From assembly GCA_050251035.1 (NCBI GenBank), contig JBFWNN010000012.1:1-64000 (forward strand): DNA of 64,000 bases. Direction: 5' to 3'. The notes under the pieces were generated by a model. That model was not told where the DNA came from. It did no database searches and saw only the letters and a list, made by a program, of their open reading frames with translations. This document shows positions 31,502 through 40,333 of the stretch, one piece after another; position 1 is the stretch's first letter, and the number at the start of each line of letters is the position of its first letter. This stretch comes from Taklimakanibacter sp050251035 (GTDB lineage Bacteria > Pseudomonadota > Alphaproteobacteria > Rhizobiales > Aestuariivirgaceae). Both the position numbers and the translations under genes were made by a program.

Positions 31502-34208
31502 GACGACAGGAACAGGATCGCCCTTGGAAAACTGCGCGCGCACCCCATTGCAGACAGGTCATCGCTCGATCGACATCCGTGCCGCGACCGGGCGGCACGG
31601 CGTGGACGCCGCGACGCTGCCCTATGCGATGCGCGTGATGGTGGAAAACCTCGAGCGGCATCTGCCGCGCGGCGGAGCCGGCGAGGACGATGTCGCCGCG
31701 GCGGTCCGCTGGCGGGAAAATGTCGGCCGCGGCATCCCGTTGCACGTTTCCCGCGTCATCCTCCCGGATTCCAGCGGCCTGCCGGTTCTGCAGGGACTCG
31801 CCACGCTGCGCGACGCGATCGCACGTGCCGGTGCGGATCCTCTGATCGTGGAACCGCGCGTTCCGACAGACATTGTCGTGGACCATTCCCTGCAGGTCGA
31901 CCGGTTCGGCATTCCGGAGGCCGAGAGCCTGAATCTCGAGCACGAATTCCGCAGGAACGGCGAACGCTACCGCTTCCTCAAATGGGCGCAGCAGGCGTTT
32001 CACCGGATCGGCGTTTTCCCGCCGGGGTCGGGCATCATCCACCAGTTGAACCTGGAGACGATTTCCACGGTCGTCGAGACGGCGGTCGTCGACGGACAGC
32101 GTCTCGCTTTTCCCGAATTCGTTCTCGGCGGCGATTCCCATACGCCGATGATGAATGCGCTGGGCGTGCTCGGCTGGGGGATCGGCGGTCTCGACGCCGA
32201 GGCCGCCATGCTCGGCTACCCCCATATTTTCCCCATTCCCGAAATCATCGGCGTGCGCCTCGTCGGCCGCCTCCCGGTCGGCTGCACGACCACGGATATC
32301 GCGCTCACCGTGACGCAACGCCTGCGCGCCACGGGCGTGATCGCCGCGATCGTCGAATTCACCGGCGACGGCGCACGGAGCCTGACGGTTCCCGAGCGCG
32401 CCACGCTTTCCAACATGGCGCCTGAATACGGGGCGACGGCGGCGTTCTTTCCGGTCGACGCTCAGACGATCCGCTACCTCACCGCCACGCGCTCGCCCGC
32501 GCATGCCGCCTTCGTAGAGGATTATTGTCGGCGCAACAGCCTCTATCGCGAATCCGATTGCGCCGACCCGCTCTATGCCCGGATCATCGAGATCGACCTG
32601 GCCACGACAAGGCGCAGCGTCGCCGGGCCATTCCGGCCGCAGGACCGCCTCGATCTGGGCGACGTTGCGCGCGACTTCCGGGCGCGGCTGCCGCGCCCTC
32701 TTGCCGAGGGCGGCTTCGCCGCGACCGCGGCGGACGACCGGGCGAGCGGCCTCACGCATGGCGCTCTGGCTATCGCCGCAATCACGGCATGCACCAACAC
32801 CTCGAACCCGTCGGTGATGATCGCCGCCGGCCTGCTGGCGCGCAAGGCGACGGAACTGGGGTTGCGCGTGCCTCCGCACGTCAAGACCTCGCTCGCGCCC
32901 GGATCACGGGACGTCACGCGCTATCTGGCCGATCTCGGCCTGCTGAGCCACCTCGAAAGGCTCGGCTTCCACGTGGTCGGCTACGGCTGCACGACCTGCG
33001 GCGGAAAATCGGGCCCGCTCGTGACGATCATGGCGGAAGCAATCGAAGCGCGCGGCATCGTCGCCGCGGCGGTGCTGTCCGGCAACCGGAACTTCGAAGG
33101 CCGGATCCATCGGGAGGTCCGCGCGAACTACATCATGTCGCCCCCGCTGGTCGTCGCCTTCGCCTTCGCCGGACGGATCGATATCGATCTGGAAACGGAA
33201 CCTCTCGGCTTCACTCCGGGCGGCTCGCCGGTCATGCTGAGAGATATCTGGCCGTCCGACGCCGAAATCGCCGCCCTGGTGCTGCGCGCGGAGGAAGGGC
33301 AGGGCGCGCAAGATGGACGCGGCCAGCCCGCCGGGCGTGCGCTCTGGGAAAGGCTGGAGGCGTCCAAAGGACCGCTCTTCCGGTGGGATCCGAAATCGAC
33401 CTATTTGGTTCCCTCGCCCTTTCTCGAGCGGGCGCGCGCATGGGAGGGCGAGATAGCCGACATGATCGGCAATGCCCGGGCGCTCGGCGCCTATGGCGAC
33501 TCGCTGACTACCGATCACATCTCGCCTGGCGGTGAGATCCCCGCAGACAGTTCTGCCGGCAAGTACCTGCGCGGGCTCGGTGTCGACCGGCCGTCCTTCA
33601 ACACCTACGTCGCGCGGCGCTGCAACCACGAGGTCATGGTCCGCGCCACCTTCGCCAATATCCGCATCAAGAACCTTCTCGTACCGGAGCGGGAAGGGGG
33701 CTGCACCCGCCTCCTGCCCGAAGGCCGCATCGTCGAAACATACGAGGCTGCCAGCGCCTATCGCGAACGCGGCGTGCCGGTCGTCGTCCTCGGCGGCAAG
33801 GAATACGGCACCGGCTCCAGCCGCGACTGGGCCGCAAAGGGTTCGGCCCTGCTGGGCGTCAAGGCGGTGCTGGCGGAAAGCTTCGAGCGCATCCACCGGT
33901 CCAATCTCGTCAGCATGGGCATCCTGCCGCTGCGCTTTCTTCCCGGGGAGGGCTGGCGGCAACTCGGCATGACAGGCTGCGAAACCTTGACGATCTCCGG
34001 TATCCGCCGGGCACTCGCCGAGGGCGAGCCCGTCGAAGTGCATGCGGCGGCCGGAGATCATGGAATCGTCTTCCGCATGACGCTGGACATCTCCACCCGC
34101 AGCGAGCGCAATCTCCTCGCCCGGGGCGGCCTTCTCGCCGAGGTCTTTCAGGATCTCATGGCCGGACCGCGCGGGCAAGCGACCGTCAGCGCAAGGGAAG
34201 CATCGTGA
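31491..34208 (+). CDS. Aconitase family hydratase (AcnA-like), divergent
   Basis: The frame of about 905 residues has complete AcnA architecture: GGDSHTPMMNALGVLGWG, iron-sulphur cluster cysteines Cys434 (ITACTNTSNP), Cys500 and Cys503 (GYGCTTCGGKSG), and the swivel-domain serine loop YGTGSSRDWAAKG. Housekeeping AcnA reads CTTCIGNSG, so the GGK form is unusual. It likely isomerises or hydrates a citrate-like or maleate-like acid that feeds the divergent lyase. The 5' end is uncertain because a promoter-like sequence overlaps ATG 31491. Its stop overlaps the next ATG (TGATG). Confidence 0.88.
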   Translation: MPIVTTGTGSPLENCARTPLQTGHRSIDIRAATGRHGVDAATLPYAMRVMVENLERHLPRGGAGEDDVAAAVRWRENVGRGIPLHVSRVILPDSSGLPVLQGLATLRDAIARAGADPLIVEPRVPTDIVVDHSLQVDRFGIPEAESLNLEHEFRRNGERYRFLKWAQQAFHRIGVFPPGSGIIHQLNLETISTVVETAVVDGQRLAFPEFVLGGDSHTPMMNALGVLGWGIGGLDAEAAMLGYPHIFPIPEIIGVRLVGRLPVGCTTTDIALTVTQRLRATGVIAAIVEFTGDGARSLTVPERATLSNMAPEYGATAAFFPVDAQTIRYLTATRSPAHAAFVEDYCRRNSLYRESDCADPLYARIIEIDLATTRRSVAGPFRPQDRLDLGDVARDFRARLPRPLAEGGFAATAADDRASGLTHGALAIAAITACTNTSNPSVMIAAGLLARKATELGLRVPPHVKTSLAPGSRDVTRYLADLGLLSHLERLGFHVVGYGCTTCGGKSGPLVTIMAEAIEARGIVAAAVLSGNRNFEGRIHREVRANYIMSPPLVVAFAFAGRIDIDLETEPLGFTPGGSPVMLRDIWPSDAEIAALVLRAEEGQGAQDGRGQPAGRALWERLEASKGPLFRWDPKSTYLVPSPFLERARAWEGEIADMIGNARALGAYGDSLTTDHISPGGEIPADSSAGKYLRGLGVDRPSFNTYVARRCNHEVMVRATFANIRIKNLLVPEREGGCTRLLPEGRIVETYEAASAYRERGVPVVVLGGKEYGTGSSRDWAAKGSALLGVKAVLAESFERIHRSNLVSMGILPLRFLPGEGWRQLGMTGCETLTISGIRRALAEGEPVEVHAAAGDHGIVFRMTLDISTRSERNLLARGGLLAEVFQDLMAGPRGQATVSAREAS

Positions 34209-35575
34209 TGACCCTCGACCTTCTCCTCAGCAACGGCGAAATCGTCTTTCCCGGCCAGGGCGTCAGGACCGGCTCGATCGGCGTGCGCGACGGCCGGATC
34301 GTATCACTGCATGCGCCGGGCGAAATACCGAAGGCGACCCGGACGATCGATTGCCGGGACCACTGGATCATGCCTGGCGTCATCGATCCGCACACGCATA
34401 TCGGCTTCGGATCCGCGCAGAGCGATTTCCGGACGGAGGCCCGGTCCGCCGCGCTCGGCGGCGTCACCAGCCTCATGACCTTTCATCGCTCCGCGGATCT
34501 TCGGGACTCCACCGGTCCTTGGCGCGAACAGGGGGAAAGCCAGTCGTTGATCGACTTCGGCTTCCATTTCGGCGTCACGAGCCATCTCCATGTCGAGACC
34601 CTGGCGGAATGCGCCCGGCGCTTCGGCGTGACCTCCGTCAAGGTCTATCTCATGTACAAGGGCAAGGCCGGCCTCGCGAAAGGCTTCACCGAGGTGGACG
34701 ACGGCCTGCTCTATGCGGCGATGCTTGCAACCCGACACATTCCCGGCGGTGTCGTCGGCGTGCATTGCGAAAATGTCGAGGTCATTCCCGTGCTGCGGGA
34801 GCCGCTGAAGGCCGCCGGCCGCACCGACCTTGCCGCCTGGGACGAGCAGAGCCCCGGTTTCCTGGAGGCCGAGAACGTCTTTCGCGTGATGTATTTCGGT
34901 GAGAAAACCGAATGTCCGGTCAACATCGTCCACATGTCGAGCCGCGAAAGCCTCGACATCGTGCGCCGGTTCGGCGGCCGCGGCCGTGCGCCCGTCCATG
35001 TGGAGACCTGCAGCCATTATCTCTCTTTGACGCGCGATGCGCCGTGCGGCGTCCTCGGCAAGGTCAATCCGCCGCTGCGCGGAATGGAGGACGTGGACGC
35101 GCTCTGGGGAGGCGTGGCGGACGGAACGATCTCGACCATCGGCTCCGACCATGTGCCGCGCAAGAGAGCGACCAAGGGCGACGACCTGTGGACCGCCAGC
35201 GCCGGCTTTCCCGGGATCGGCGCCATGCTGCCGATCCTCCTGCACGAAGGCGTGCGCCGGCGCGGCATCGCCATCGAAAAGATCGCGGCGGCGACCAGTC
35301 TGAACGTGGCGGAGCTCTACTCCATTCCTGGCAAGGGGAGCATCGCGATCGGCATGGACGCCGACTTCGTCATCGTCGATCCGGACCGGGAATTCCTGGT
35401 CGACCACGCCACGCAGGAATCCCATTCCGATTATTCTCCCTATCAGGGGATGCGCTTCGTCGGCGCACCGGTCAGGACGATCCTGCGCGGGCGCACCATT
35501 GCCGTCGATGGTTCGGTCGAGCCGGAAGCGGGCCACGCCCCCCAAGGCCGGTATCTGCACAGAGACAGGAGTTAG
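34208..35575 (+). CDS. Hydantoinase / dihydropyrimidinase-type cyclic amidohydrolase
   Basis: The 455-residue amidohydrolase shows all six binuclear-metal ligands: His62 and His64 (DPHTH), carboxylated Lys145 (SVKVYLMY), His186 (GVHCEN), His242 (IVHMSS) and Asp314 (GSDHVP). Such enzymes open cyclic amides or imides (hydantoins, dihydropyrimidines, allantoin, dihydroorotate). It is coupled by TGATG to the aconitase homologue and followed eight bases later by a carbamoyl-amidase-like gene, a pairing that fits ring opening and then removal of the carbamoyl or amide group. Confidence 0.88.
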   Translation: MTLDLLLSNGEIVFPGQGVRTGSIGVRDGRIVSLHAPGEIPKATRTIDCRDHWIMPGVIDPHTHIGFGSAQSDFRTEARSAALGGVTSLMTFHRSADLRDSTGPWREQGESQSLIDFGFHFGVTSHLHVETLAECARRFGVTSVKVYLMYKGKAGLAKGFTEVDDGLLYAAMLATRHIPGGVVGVHCENVEVIPVLREPLKAAGRTDLAAWDEQSPGFLEAENVFRVMYFGEKTECPVNIVHMSSRESLDIVRRFGGRGRAPVHVETCSHYLSLTRDAPCGVLGKVNPPLRGMEDVDALWGGVADGTISTIGSDHVPRKRATKGDDLWTASAGFPGIGAMLPILLHEGVRRRGIAIEKIAAATSLNVAELYSIPGKGSIAIGMDADFVIVDPDREFLVDHATQESHSDYSPYQGMRFVGAPVRTILRGRTIAVDGSVEPEAGHAPQGRYLHRDRS

Positions 35576-35582
35576 ACCGCGA

Positions 35583-36299
35583 ATGTCCAAACGTATCTGG
35601 GACGATTTTCTGACCGAGCGCGACAAGGAGGTCTATGCGCGCTCCGGCTATGGCAAGCGCGGCGGCTTCGGCAGGAGGCCGGCCCTGTTCATCATCGACG
35701 TGCAGTACAATTTCTGCGGCGAGCAGCCCGAAGACATCCTGACCGGCCTGAAGACCTACCGCACCCATTGCGGAAAGGAGGCCTGGGACGCCGTCGAGCA
35801 CATCGTTCCTCTGCTCCACCTCGCACGCGAGAAGAACATCCCGGTCTTCTATACGGAGAGCGCCCGCCGGCCCGACATGGTGGATAGCGGCGTCCAGGTC
35901 GCGAAAAACCATCGCGGAACGGAAAAGACCGTCCTGGAAGGAACGCGCGCCACCCAGACGCTCGACGTTCTCGCGCCGCGCCCGCAGGACATCCTCGTCG
36001 CCAAACGCAAGCCGTCGAGCTTTTTCGGGACGATCTTCATGAGCCAGCTCAACTTCTTCGACATCGATACCCTGATCCTGACGGGCTGCACCACATCGGG
36101 CTGCCTGAGGGCGACGGCCGTCGACGCCTATTCCTTCAATTTCAAGGTCGTCGTGCCGGAGGAGACGGCGTTCGACCGCTTCCAGGCAAGCCATGCGATG
36201 AGCCTCTTCGACCTCAACTGCAAATATGCCGACGTCATTGCGACCGCCGAGGTCAAATCCTATCTCGAGGCGCTGCCGAAAAGGGAGACTCCCGCCTAA
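35583..36299 (+). CDS. Isochorismatase-family amidase, N-carbamoylsarcosine-amidase-like
   Basis: The 238-residue cysteine hydrolase has the triad Asp39 (IIDVQYNF), Lys143 (AKRKPSSFFGT) and Cys174 (TTSGCLRATAVDA). The N-terminal MSKRIWDDFLTERDKEVY stretch and the CLRATAVDA form resemble N-carbamoylsarcosine and maleamate amidohydrolases. It would release ammonia, with CO2 if the substrate is carbamoyl, from the product of the upstream cyclic amidohydrolase. CAGGAG lies 11 bases before ATG 35583. Confidence 0.87.
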   Translation: MSKRIWDDFLTERDKEVYARSGYGKRGGFGRRPALFIIDVQYNFCGEQPEDILTGLKTYRTHCGKEAWDAVEHIVPLLHLAREKNIPVFYTESARRPDMVDSGVQVAKNHRGTEKTVLEGTRATQTLDVLAPRPQDILVAKRKPSSFFGTIFMSQLNFFDIDTLILTGCTTSGCLRATAVDAYSFNFKVVVPEETAFDRFQASHAMSLFDLNCKYADVIATAEVKSYLEALPKRETPA

Positions 36300-36341
36300 G
36301 TCCATCATCCGTCTTTTTGCTTTTCAATCTGGTCGCTGAAG

Positions 36342-37457
36342 ATGCTGAATACTCCACACAGGTCTGGCTACACCATCGATGGACGCGGCGGGGGCAACCC
36401 CGCGAGCACGCTGTCCATCTCCGGCCTGGAGCTGCGCTACAACAATGTGACGGCGTTCACGAACATCGAGCTCGATGTGAAGCCGGGCGAGTTCGTAGCA
36501 CTTCTCGGTCCGTCCGGCTGCGGAAAAACGTCTCTGCTGCGCGCGATCGCGGGTTTCGCCGTTCCGCAGGAAGGCAGCATTCTGCTCAAGGGGCAGGATG
36601 TCGCCCGCCGCCCGCCGCGCCTGCGCAACATCGGCGTCGTCTTCCAGAGCTATGCGCTGTTCCCGCATATGACAGCCCTGCAGAATGTCTGCTTCGGGCT
36701 CGAATGCCGCGGGATCGCGAAGGAGGCGGCGATCGCCCAGGCGAAAGCGGCGCTCGACACGGTCGGCCTCACCTCCCTCGCCGACCGCAGGCCCCGGCAA
36801 CTCTCCGGAGGGCAGCAGCAGCGCGTGGCCCTGGCGCGCGCTATCGTCATCAGGCCGGATCTCCTTCTGCTCGACGAACCGCTCGGCGCGCTCGACAAGC
36901 AGCTCCGCCTGAAGATGCAGGGCGAACTCAAGGCGCTTCAGCGCAGCCTCGGCGTCACCGCGATCTTCGTGACCCACGATCAGGAAGAAGCGCTTGCCAT
37001 GGCAGACCGGATCGTCGTCATGCGCAACGGCGCCATCCAGCAGGTCGCGGCGCCCGACAGGCTGTTCTCCGCGCCCGCCACCGGCTGGGTGGCGGATTTC
37101 GTCAATGCCGGGAACCTGATTTCCGGCGACGTCATTGAACGCATCCCCGGCCAATGGTCGATCGAGCTTGCGAAGGGAACGGTGTTCACGGCGGCGAAGA
37201 ACCCAGCGACGGACAGCAAGGACGCGATCCTGCTTGTCCCCTTCCACAAAATGCGCGTCGAAAAGGCGGCGGAAGGCTCCCCCTTCGTCGTCAGCGCCGC
37301 CTATCCGACCGGGCTTACCGTCGACCTGCACGTAGCGGACCGGGAGCGCGTGTTCCGGGCCCAGCTTCCGATCGAGCGGATGACCGAATTCCCGGTGGGG
37401 ACGCCGGTGCTGCTGAGCGGCGCGCCGGACGGCAGCACATGGCTTGCGAGGGAATAG
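36342..37457 (+). CDS. ABC transporter ATP-binding protein, PotA-like
   Basis: The 371-residue ATPase has Walker A GPSGCGKTS, Q-loop, signature LSGGQQQRVALARA, Walker B LLLLDEP and H-loop THDQEEA, followed by a C-terminal TOBE domain (about 280-371). This is the spermidine/putrescine-type importer subclass. It is encoded 42 bases after the amidase and before two permease genes and a binding-protein gene, completing an importer for the pathway substrate. Confidence 0.93.
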   Translation: MLNTPHRSGYTIDGRGGGNPASTLSISGLELRYNNVTAFTNIELDVKPGEFVALLGPSGCGKTSLLRAIAGFAVPQEGSILLKGQDVARRPPRLRNIGVVFQSYALFPHMTALQNVCFGLECRGIAKEAAIAQAKAALDTVGLTSLADRRPRQLSGGQQQRVALARAIVIRPDLLLLDEPLGALDKQLRLKMQGELKALQRSLGVTAIFVTHDQEEALAMADRIVVMRNGAIQQVAAPDRLFSAPATGWVADFVNAGNLISGDVIERIPGQWSIELAKGTVFTAAKNPATDSKDAILLVPFHKMRVEKAAEGSPFVVSAAYPTGLTVDLHVADRERVFRAQLPIERMTEFPVGTPVLLSGAPDGSTWLARE

Positions 37458-37491
37458 GAATGCGCCCCTTCTGGGATATTGGAGCGGTGAC

Positions 37492-38367
37492 ATGACCAGC
37501 GCGATCCACGCGGCAACGGCAGCCGGCGCCGCCCGCCCGGGCTTGAAGAAAACGACGCTCCTGCTGCCGATAGCCACATTCTATGCGCTGTTTCTCGTCC
37601 TGCCATATGCCTATATCCTCTGGCTCAGCGTAACGCGTTACAACTCGACGCTGCTCTTCGAGCCGGTCTTCACGCTCGAAAACTATGCTTCCGTGCTGAC
37701 CGACGGATACTATCTCGCCCTCCTCGGCAAAACGATCGCGCTGGGCATCTTCGTGACGGCCGCAACCCTGCTGATGGGCTATCCGCTGGCGATGAAGATC
37801 GCCGCCGCGCGGCCCACCATGAAATCCGTTCTCCTGATCCTCGTCCTGACGCCCTTGCTGGTCAATGTGGTGGTGCGCACCTATGCCTGGCTCGTTCTGC
37901 TCGGCGACAACGGCGTCATCAACAGGTCGCTGATCGGCATGGGGCTGATCAGCGACCCGCTGCCGATCAACCGCAACTTCATCTCCGTCGCGCTGGGCCT
38001 CATCCATCTGTCGCTGCCGCTGATGGTGCTGAGCCTCGTCAGCATCATGGAAAAGCTGGACCGCACATTGATCGAGGCGGGCGAAAGCCTCGGCGCGGGC
38101 GCATTGCGGGTGCTGGTGAAACTGCATTTCCCTCTCTGCCTGCAGGGCGTCGGCACCGGATGCCTGCTGGTCTTCTGCACGGTGATCAGCGCTTTCGTCA
38201 CGCCCCAGCTGCTCGGCGGCAACCAGTTCTCGACGATCAGCACCGTGATCTATCAGAAATTCACCTTTTCGATGAACTGGCCGGTCGGCGCCACGCTGGT
38301 GTTCGTCCTGCTGACGCTCAACTTCGCCGTCATACTCCTCCACGGCTATCTCTTCAGGGAGCGGTGA
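37492..38367 (+). CDS. ABC transporter permease, PotB-like
   Basis: The 291-residue inner-membrane protein has about six hydrophobic segments and the coupling-loop motif EAGESLGAGALRVLVKLHFPL, which docks on the ATPase. Start at ATG 37492 with GGAG eight bases upstream. It pairs with the next permease gene, which overlaps its stop. Confidence 0.92.
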   Translation: MTSAIHAATAAGAARPGLKKTTLLLPIATFYALFLVLPYAYILWLSVTRYNSTLLFEPVFTLENYASVLTDGYYLALLGKTIALGIFVTAATLLMGYPLAMKIAAARPTMKSVLLILVLTPLLVNVVVRTYAWLVLLGDNGVINRSLIGMGLISDPLPINRNFISVALGLIHLSLPLMVLSLVSIMEKLDRTLIEAGESLGAGALRVLVKLHFPLCLQGVGTGCLLVFCTVISAFVTPQLLGGNQFSTISTVIYQKFTFSMNWPVGATLVFVLLTLNFAVILLHGYLFRER

Positions 38368-39149
38368 TGTTCGACCGTTTGCTGACGCTCCTCGCCTGGG
38401 CCGTGATCTTCTTCCTCGTGGCCCCGCTGTTCGTCATCGTGGCGGCTTCCTTCACCACGACGACCTATGTGACCTTTCCTCCGCAAGGTCTGACATTGAA
38501 GTGGTACAGGGAACTGGCGATGCAGACGGAGTTTCTCCGCTCGTTCGTCGACAGCGTGATCATCGGCGTCGCGACGATGGCCGGCGCCGCCCTCGTCGGC
38601 ATACCGACCGCCTTCGGATTGCGGCTGGGATCGCATCGTTCGCGCGCCGTCCTCAGGACCTTCGTGATGTCGCCGCTGACCCTGCCGGGCATCGTCACGG
38701 GCGTGGCGCTGCTGCAACTCTACTATGCGGCGAACCTGGATGCCCCGCTCATGGGCATCATCGTCGGACATATCCTCGTCACCGTGCCGTTCTTCGTCCG
38801 CACTCTCGGCGCCGGGCTCGAAGCGGTCGATCCCGCCATCCTGGAGGCCGCCGAAAGTCTCGGCGCAAGCCGGGCGCGGGTTCTGTGGCGCATCCTGTTT
38901 CCTTCCGTTCTGCCGTCGATCTGCGCCGGTCTCGCCTTCGTCTTCATCACCAGCTTCGACGAGGTCACGATGTCGATCTTCTTCAGCACTCCGGCCGTCA
39001 TGCCGCTGCCGATCAGGATATTCTCCTATATCGAATTTTCCATCGACCCGATCATCGCGGCGCTCTCGACCATCCTCATCCTGTTCGCATTCTTCGTCGT
39101 CATGACCCTGCAAAAGCTTCTGGGCCTCGACAGCGCCTTTCGGAAGTAA
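38367..39149 (+). CDS. ABC transporter permease, PotC-like
   Basis: The 260-residue permease has the EAA-type loop EAAESLGASRARVLWRILFP and six predicted helices. ATG 38367 overlaps the PotB-like stop (TGATG), indicating coupled translation. The longer open frame beginning at 38160 is a shadow of the previous gene. Confidence 0.92.
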   Translation: MFDRLLTLLAWAVIFFLVAPLFVIVAASFTTTTYVTFPPQGLTLKWYRELAMQTEFLRSFVDSVIIGVATMAGAALVGIPTAFGLRLGSHRSRAVLRTFVMSPLTLPGIVTGVALLQLYYAANLDAPLMGIIVGHILVTVPFFVRTLGAGLEAVDPAILEAAESLGASRARVLWRILFPSVLPSICAGLAFVFITSFDEVTMSIFFSTPAVMPLPIRIFSYIEFSIDPIIAALSTILILFAFFVVMTLQKLLGLDSAFRK

Positions 39150-39176
39150 GACGTCAACACAACTGGGAGAACCACA

Positions 39177-40211
39177 ATGAAAGCAAAATACCGACTGAAC
39201 CGCCGCCAACTCATCGGCGGAGCGCTCGCGGCAGGGACGGCGCTGCCCGCTCTCTCGATGCCGGCGATCGCGCAGACGCGCTCGACGCTCAAACTCCAAT
39301 CCCTGGGAGGCGCATACGAAAAAATCCTGCGGGAGCAGATCATCCCCGGCTTCGAGAAGGAGCACAATATCGAGGTCGTCTATACGGTCGAGGACGACGT
39401 CGCCATGCTTCCGCGGCTGATTGCCGCCCGCGGCCGCAACATCTACGACGTCGTCACGCTGGACAACCCCATCGCCTTCGCCGGCGCGGAGCTGTGGGCG
39501 CCCGACCAGACGGCCAATCTCTCCAATGCGGCCGACGTCTATGCCAGCTCGCGCCCTCCAGCCACCGCCAATTATGGCAGCATCGTCTACGAATATGCTT
39601 TCGTCCACGACAAGACCAAGCTGCCGAAGGTCGAATCCTGGCTCGACCTGTGGAAAGACGATCTGGTCGTGGGCGTCCCGCATATCTCGCAGGCCTACGG
39701 TTTGACGTTTCTTTATATCGCCGCGATGTTGCATGGCGGCAATGCGGAAAACCTCGCGCCGGGAATTGCCGCGATCAAGAAGCTGAAGAACTTCAAGGTC
39801 TACAAGAACGTGAGCGAAGGCCTGGGCCTGTTCCAGCAGAAGGAAGTGGACGCGGCGCTGTTCTACAGCCACCGTGCGCAGCAGATGATCGACATGGGGC
39901 TGAACCTCGGTCGTTCCACGCCCAAGGAAGGCAATTGGGGGCAGCGCACAGGCAGCCAGATTCCGAAGAACACGTCCAACATGGAAGGAGCGCTCGCCTG
40001 GATCAACAACGCGATGAGCGTTCCCTACCAAACGGCCTTCACCACAGGCTTGTACAGCCCGACCAATCGCAAGGTCGTCCCATCGCCTGAACTGGCGCCC
40101 AAACTCATCCTCGGCCAGGACGTCGTCGACAACATACGAGAGCTCGACTGGCGGATCATCCTGCCGCAGCGGGATGCGCTGGTCGACCTGTGGACGCGTG
40201 AAATCGGATAA
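39177..40211 (+). CDS. ABC transporter substrate-binding protein, PotD-like
   Basis: The 344-residue periplasmic binding protein has a twin-arginine-like signal (NRRQLIGGALAAGTALP, ending PAIAQ). The body resembles PotD/PotF-type polyamine or opine binders (LKLQSLGGAYEKIL). GGGAG precedes the ATG. It is last in the operon and is followed by a strong hairpin. The ligand is unknown; the class usually binds cationic or small polar nitrogen compounds. Confidence 0.9.
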   Translation: MKAKYRLNRRQLIGGALAAGTALPALSMPAIAQTRSTLKLQSLGGAYEKILREQIIPGFEKEHNIEVVYTVEDDVAMLPRLIAARGRNIYDVVTLDNPIAFAGAELWAPDQTANLSNAADVYASSRPPATANYGSIVYEYAFVHDKTKLPKVESWLDLWKDDLVVGVPHISQAYGLTFLYIAAMLHGGNAENLAPGIAAIKKLKNFKVYKNVSEGLGLFQQKEVDAALFYSHRAQQMIDMGLNLGRSTPKEGNWGQRTGSQIPKNTSNMEGALAWINNAMSVPYQTAFTTGLYSPTNRKVVPSPELAPKLILGQDVVDNIRELDWRIILPQRDALVDLWTREIG

Positions 40212-40234
40212 GGACGACGCCAGCCGACCTGATG

Positions 40235-40265
40235 CTCCGCGACCGGCAAGATGCCGGCCGCGGAG
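40235..40265 (+). terminator. Strong hairpin after the importer operon
   Basis: CTCCGCGACCGGC and GCCGGCCGCGGAG form a 12-base-pair stem with one mismatch and an AAGAT loop, beginning 24 bases after the binding-protein stop. There is no T-tract, so termination efficiency is uncertain, but its place at the end of the seven-gene operon supports a 3'-end role. Confidence 0.55.
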
Positions 40266-40333
40266 ACCAATCGTGGCGTGCGCGACTTACGGGGAGCAGC
40301 CGCTGACCCCGTGGCTGCTGTTCTCAAGTCCTG

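Noticed and set aside
24500..40211. A recently acquired genomic island
   Set aside because: The block seems by eye slightly different in codon use from its flanks, but I could not count it, and no integrase, tRNA, direct repeats or insertion sequences mark its borders. A codon-usage and GC calculation against the flanks would decide.
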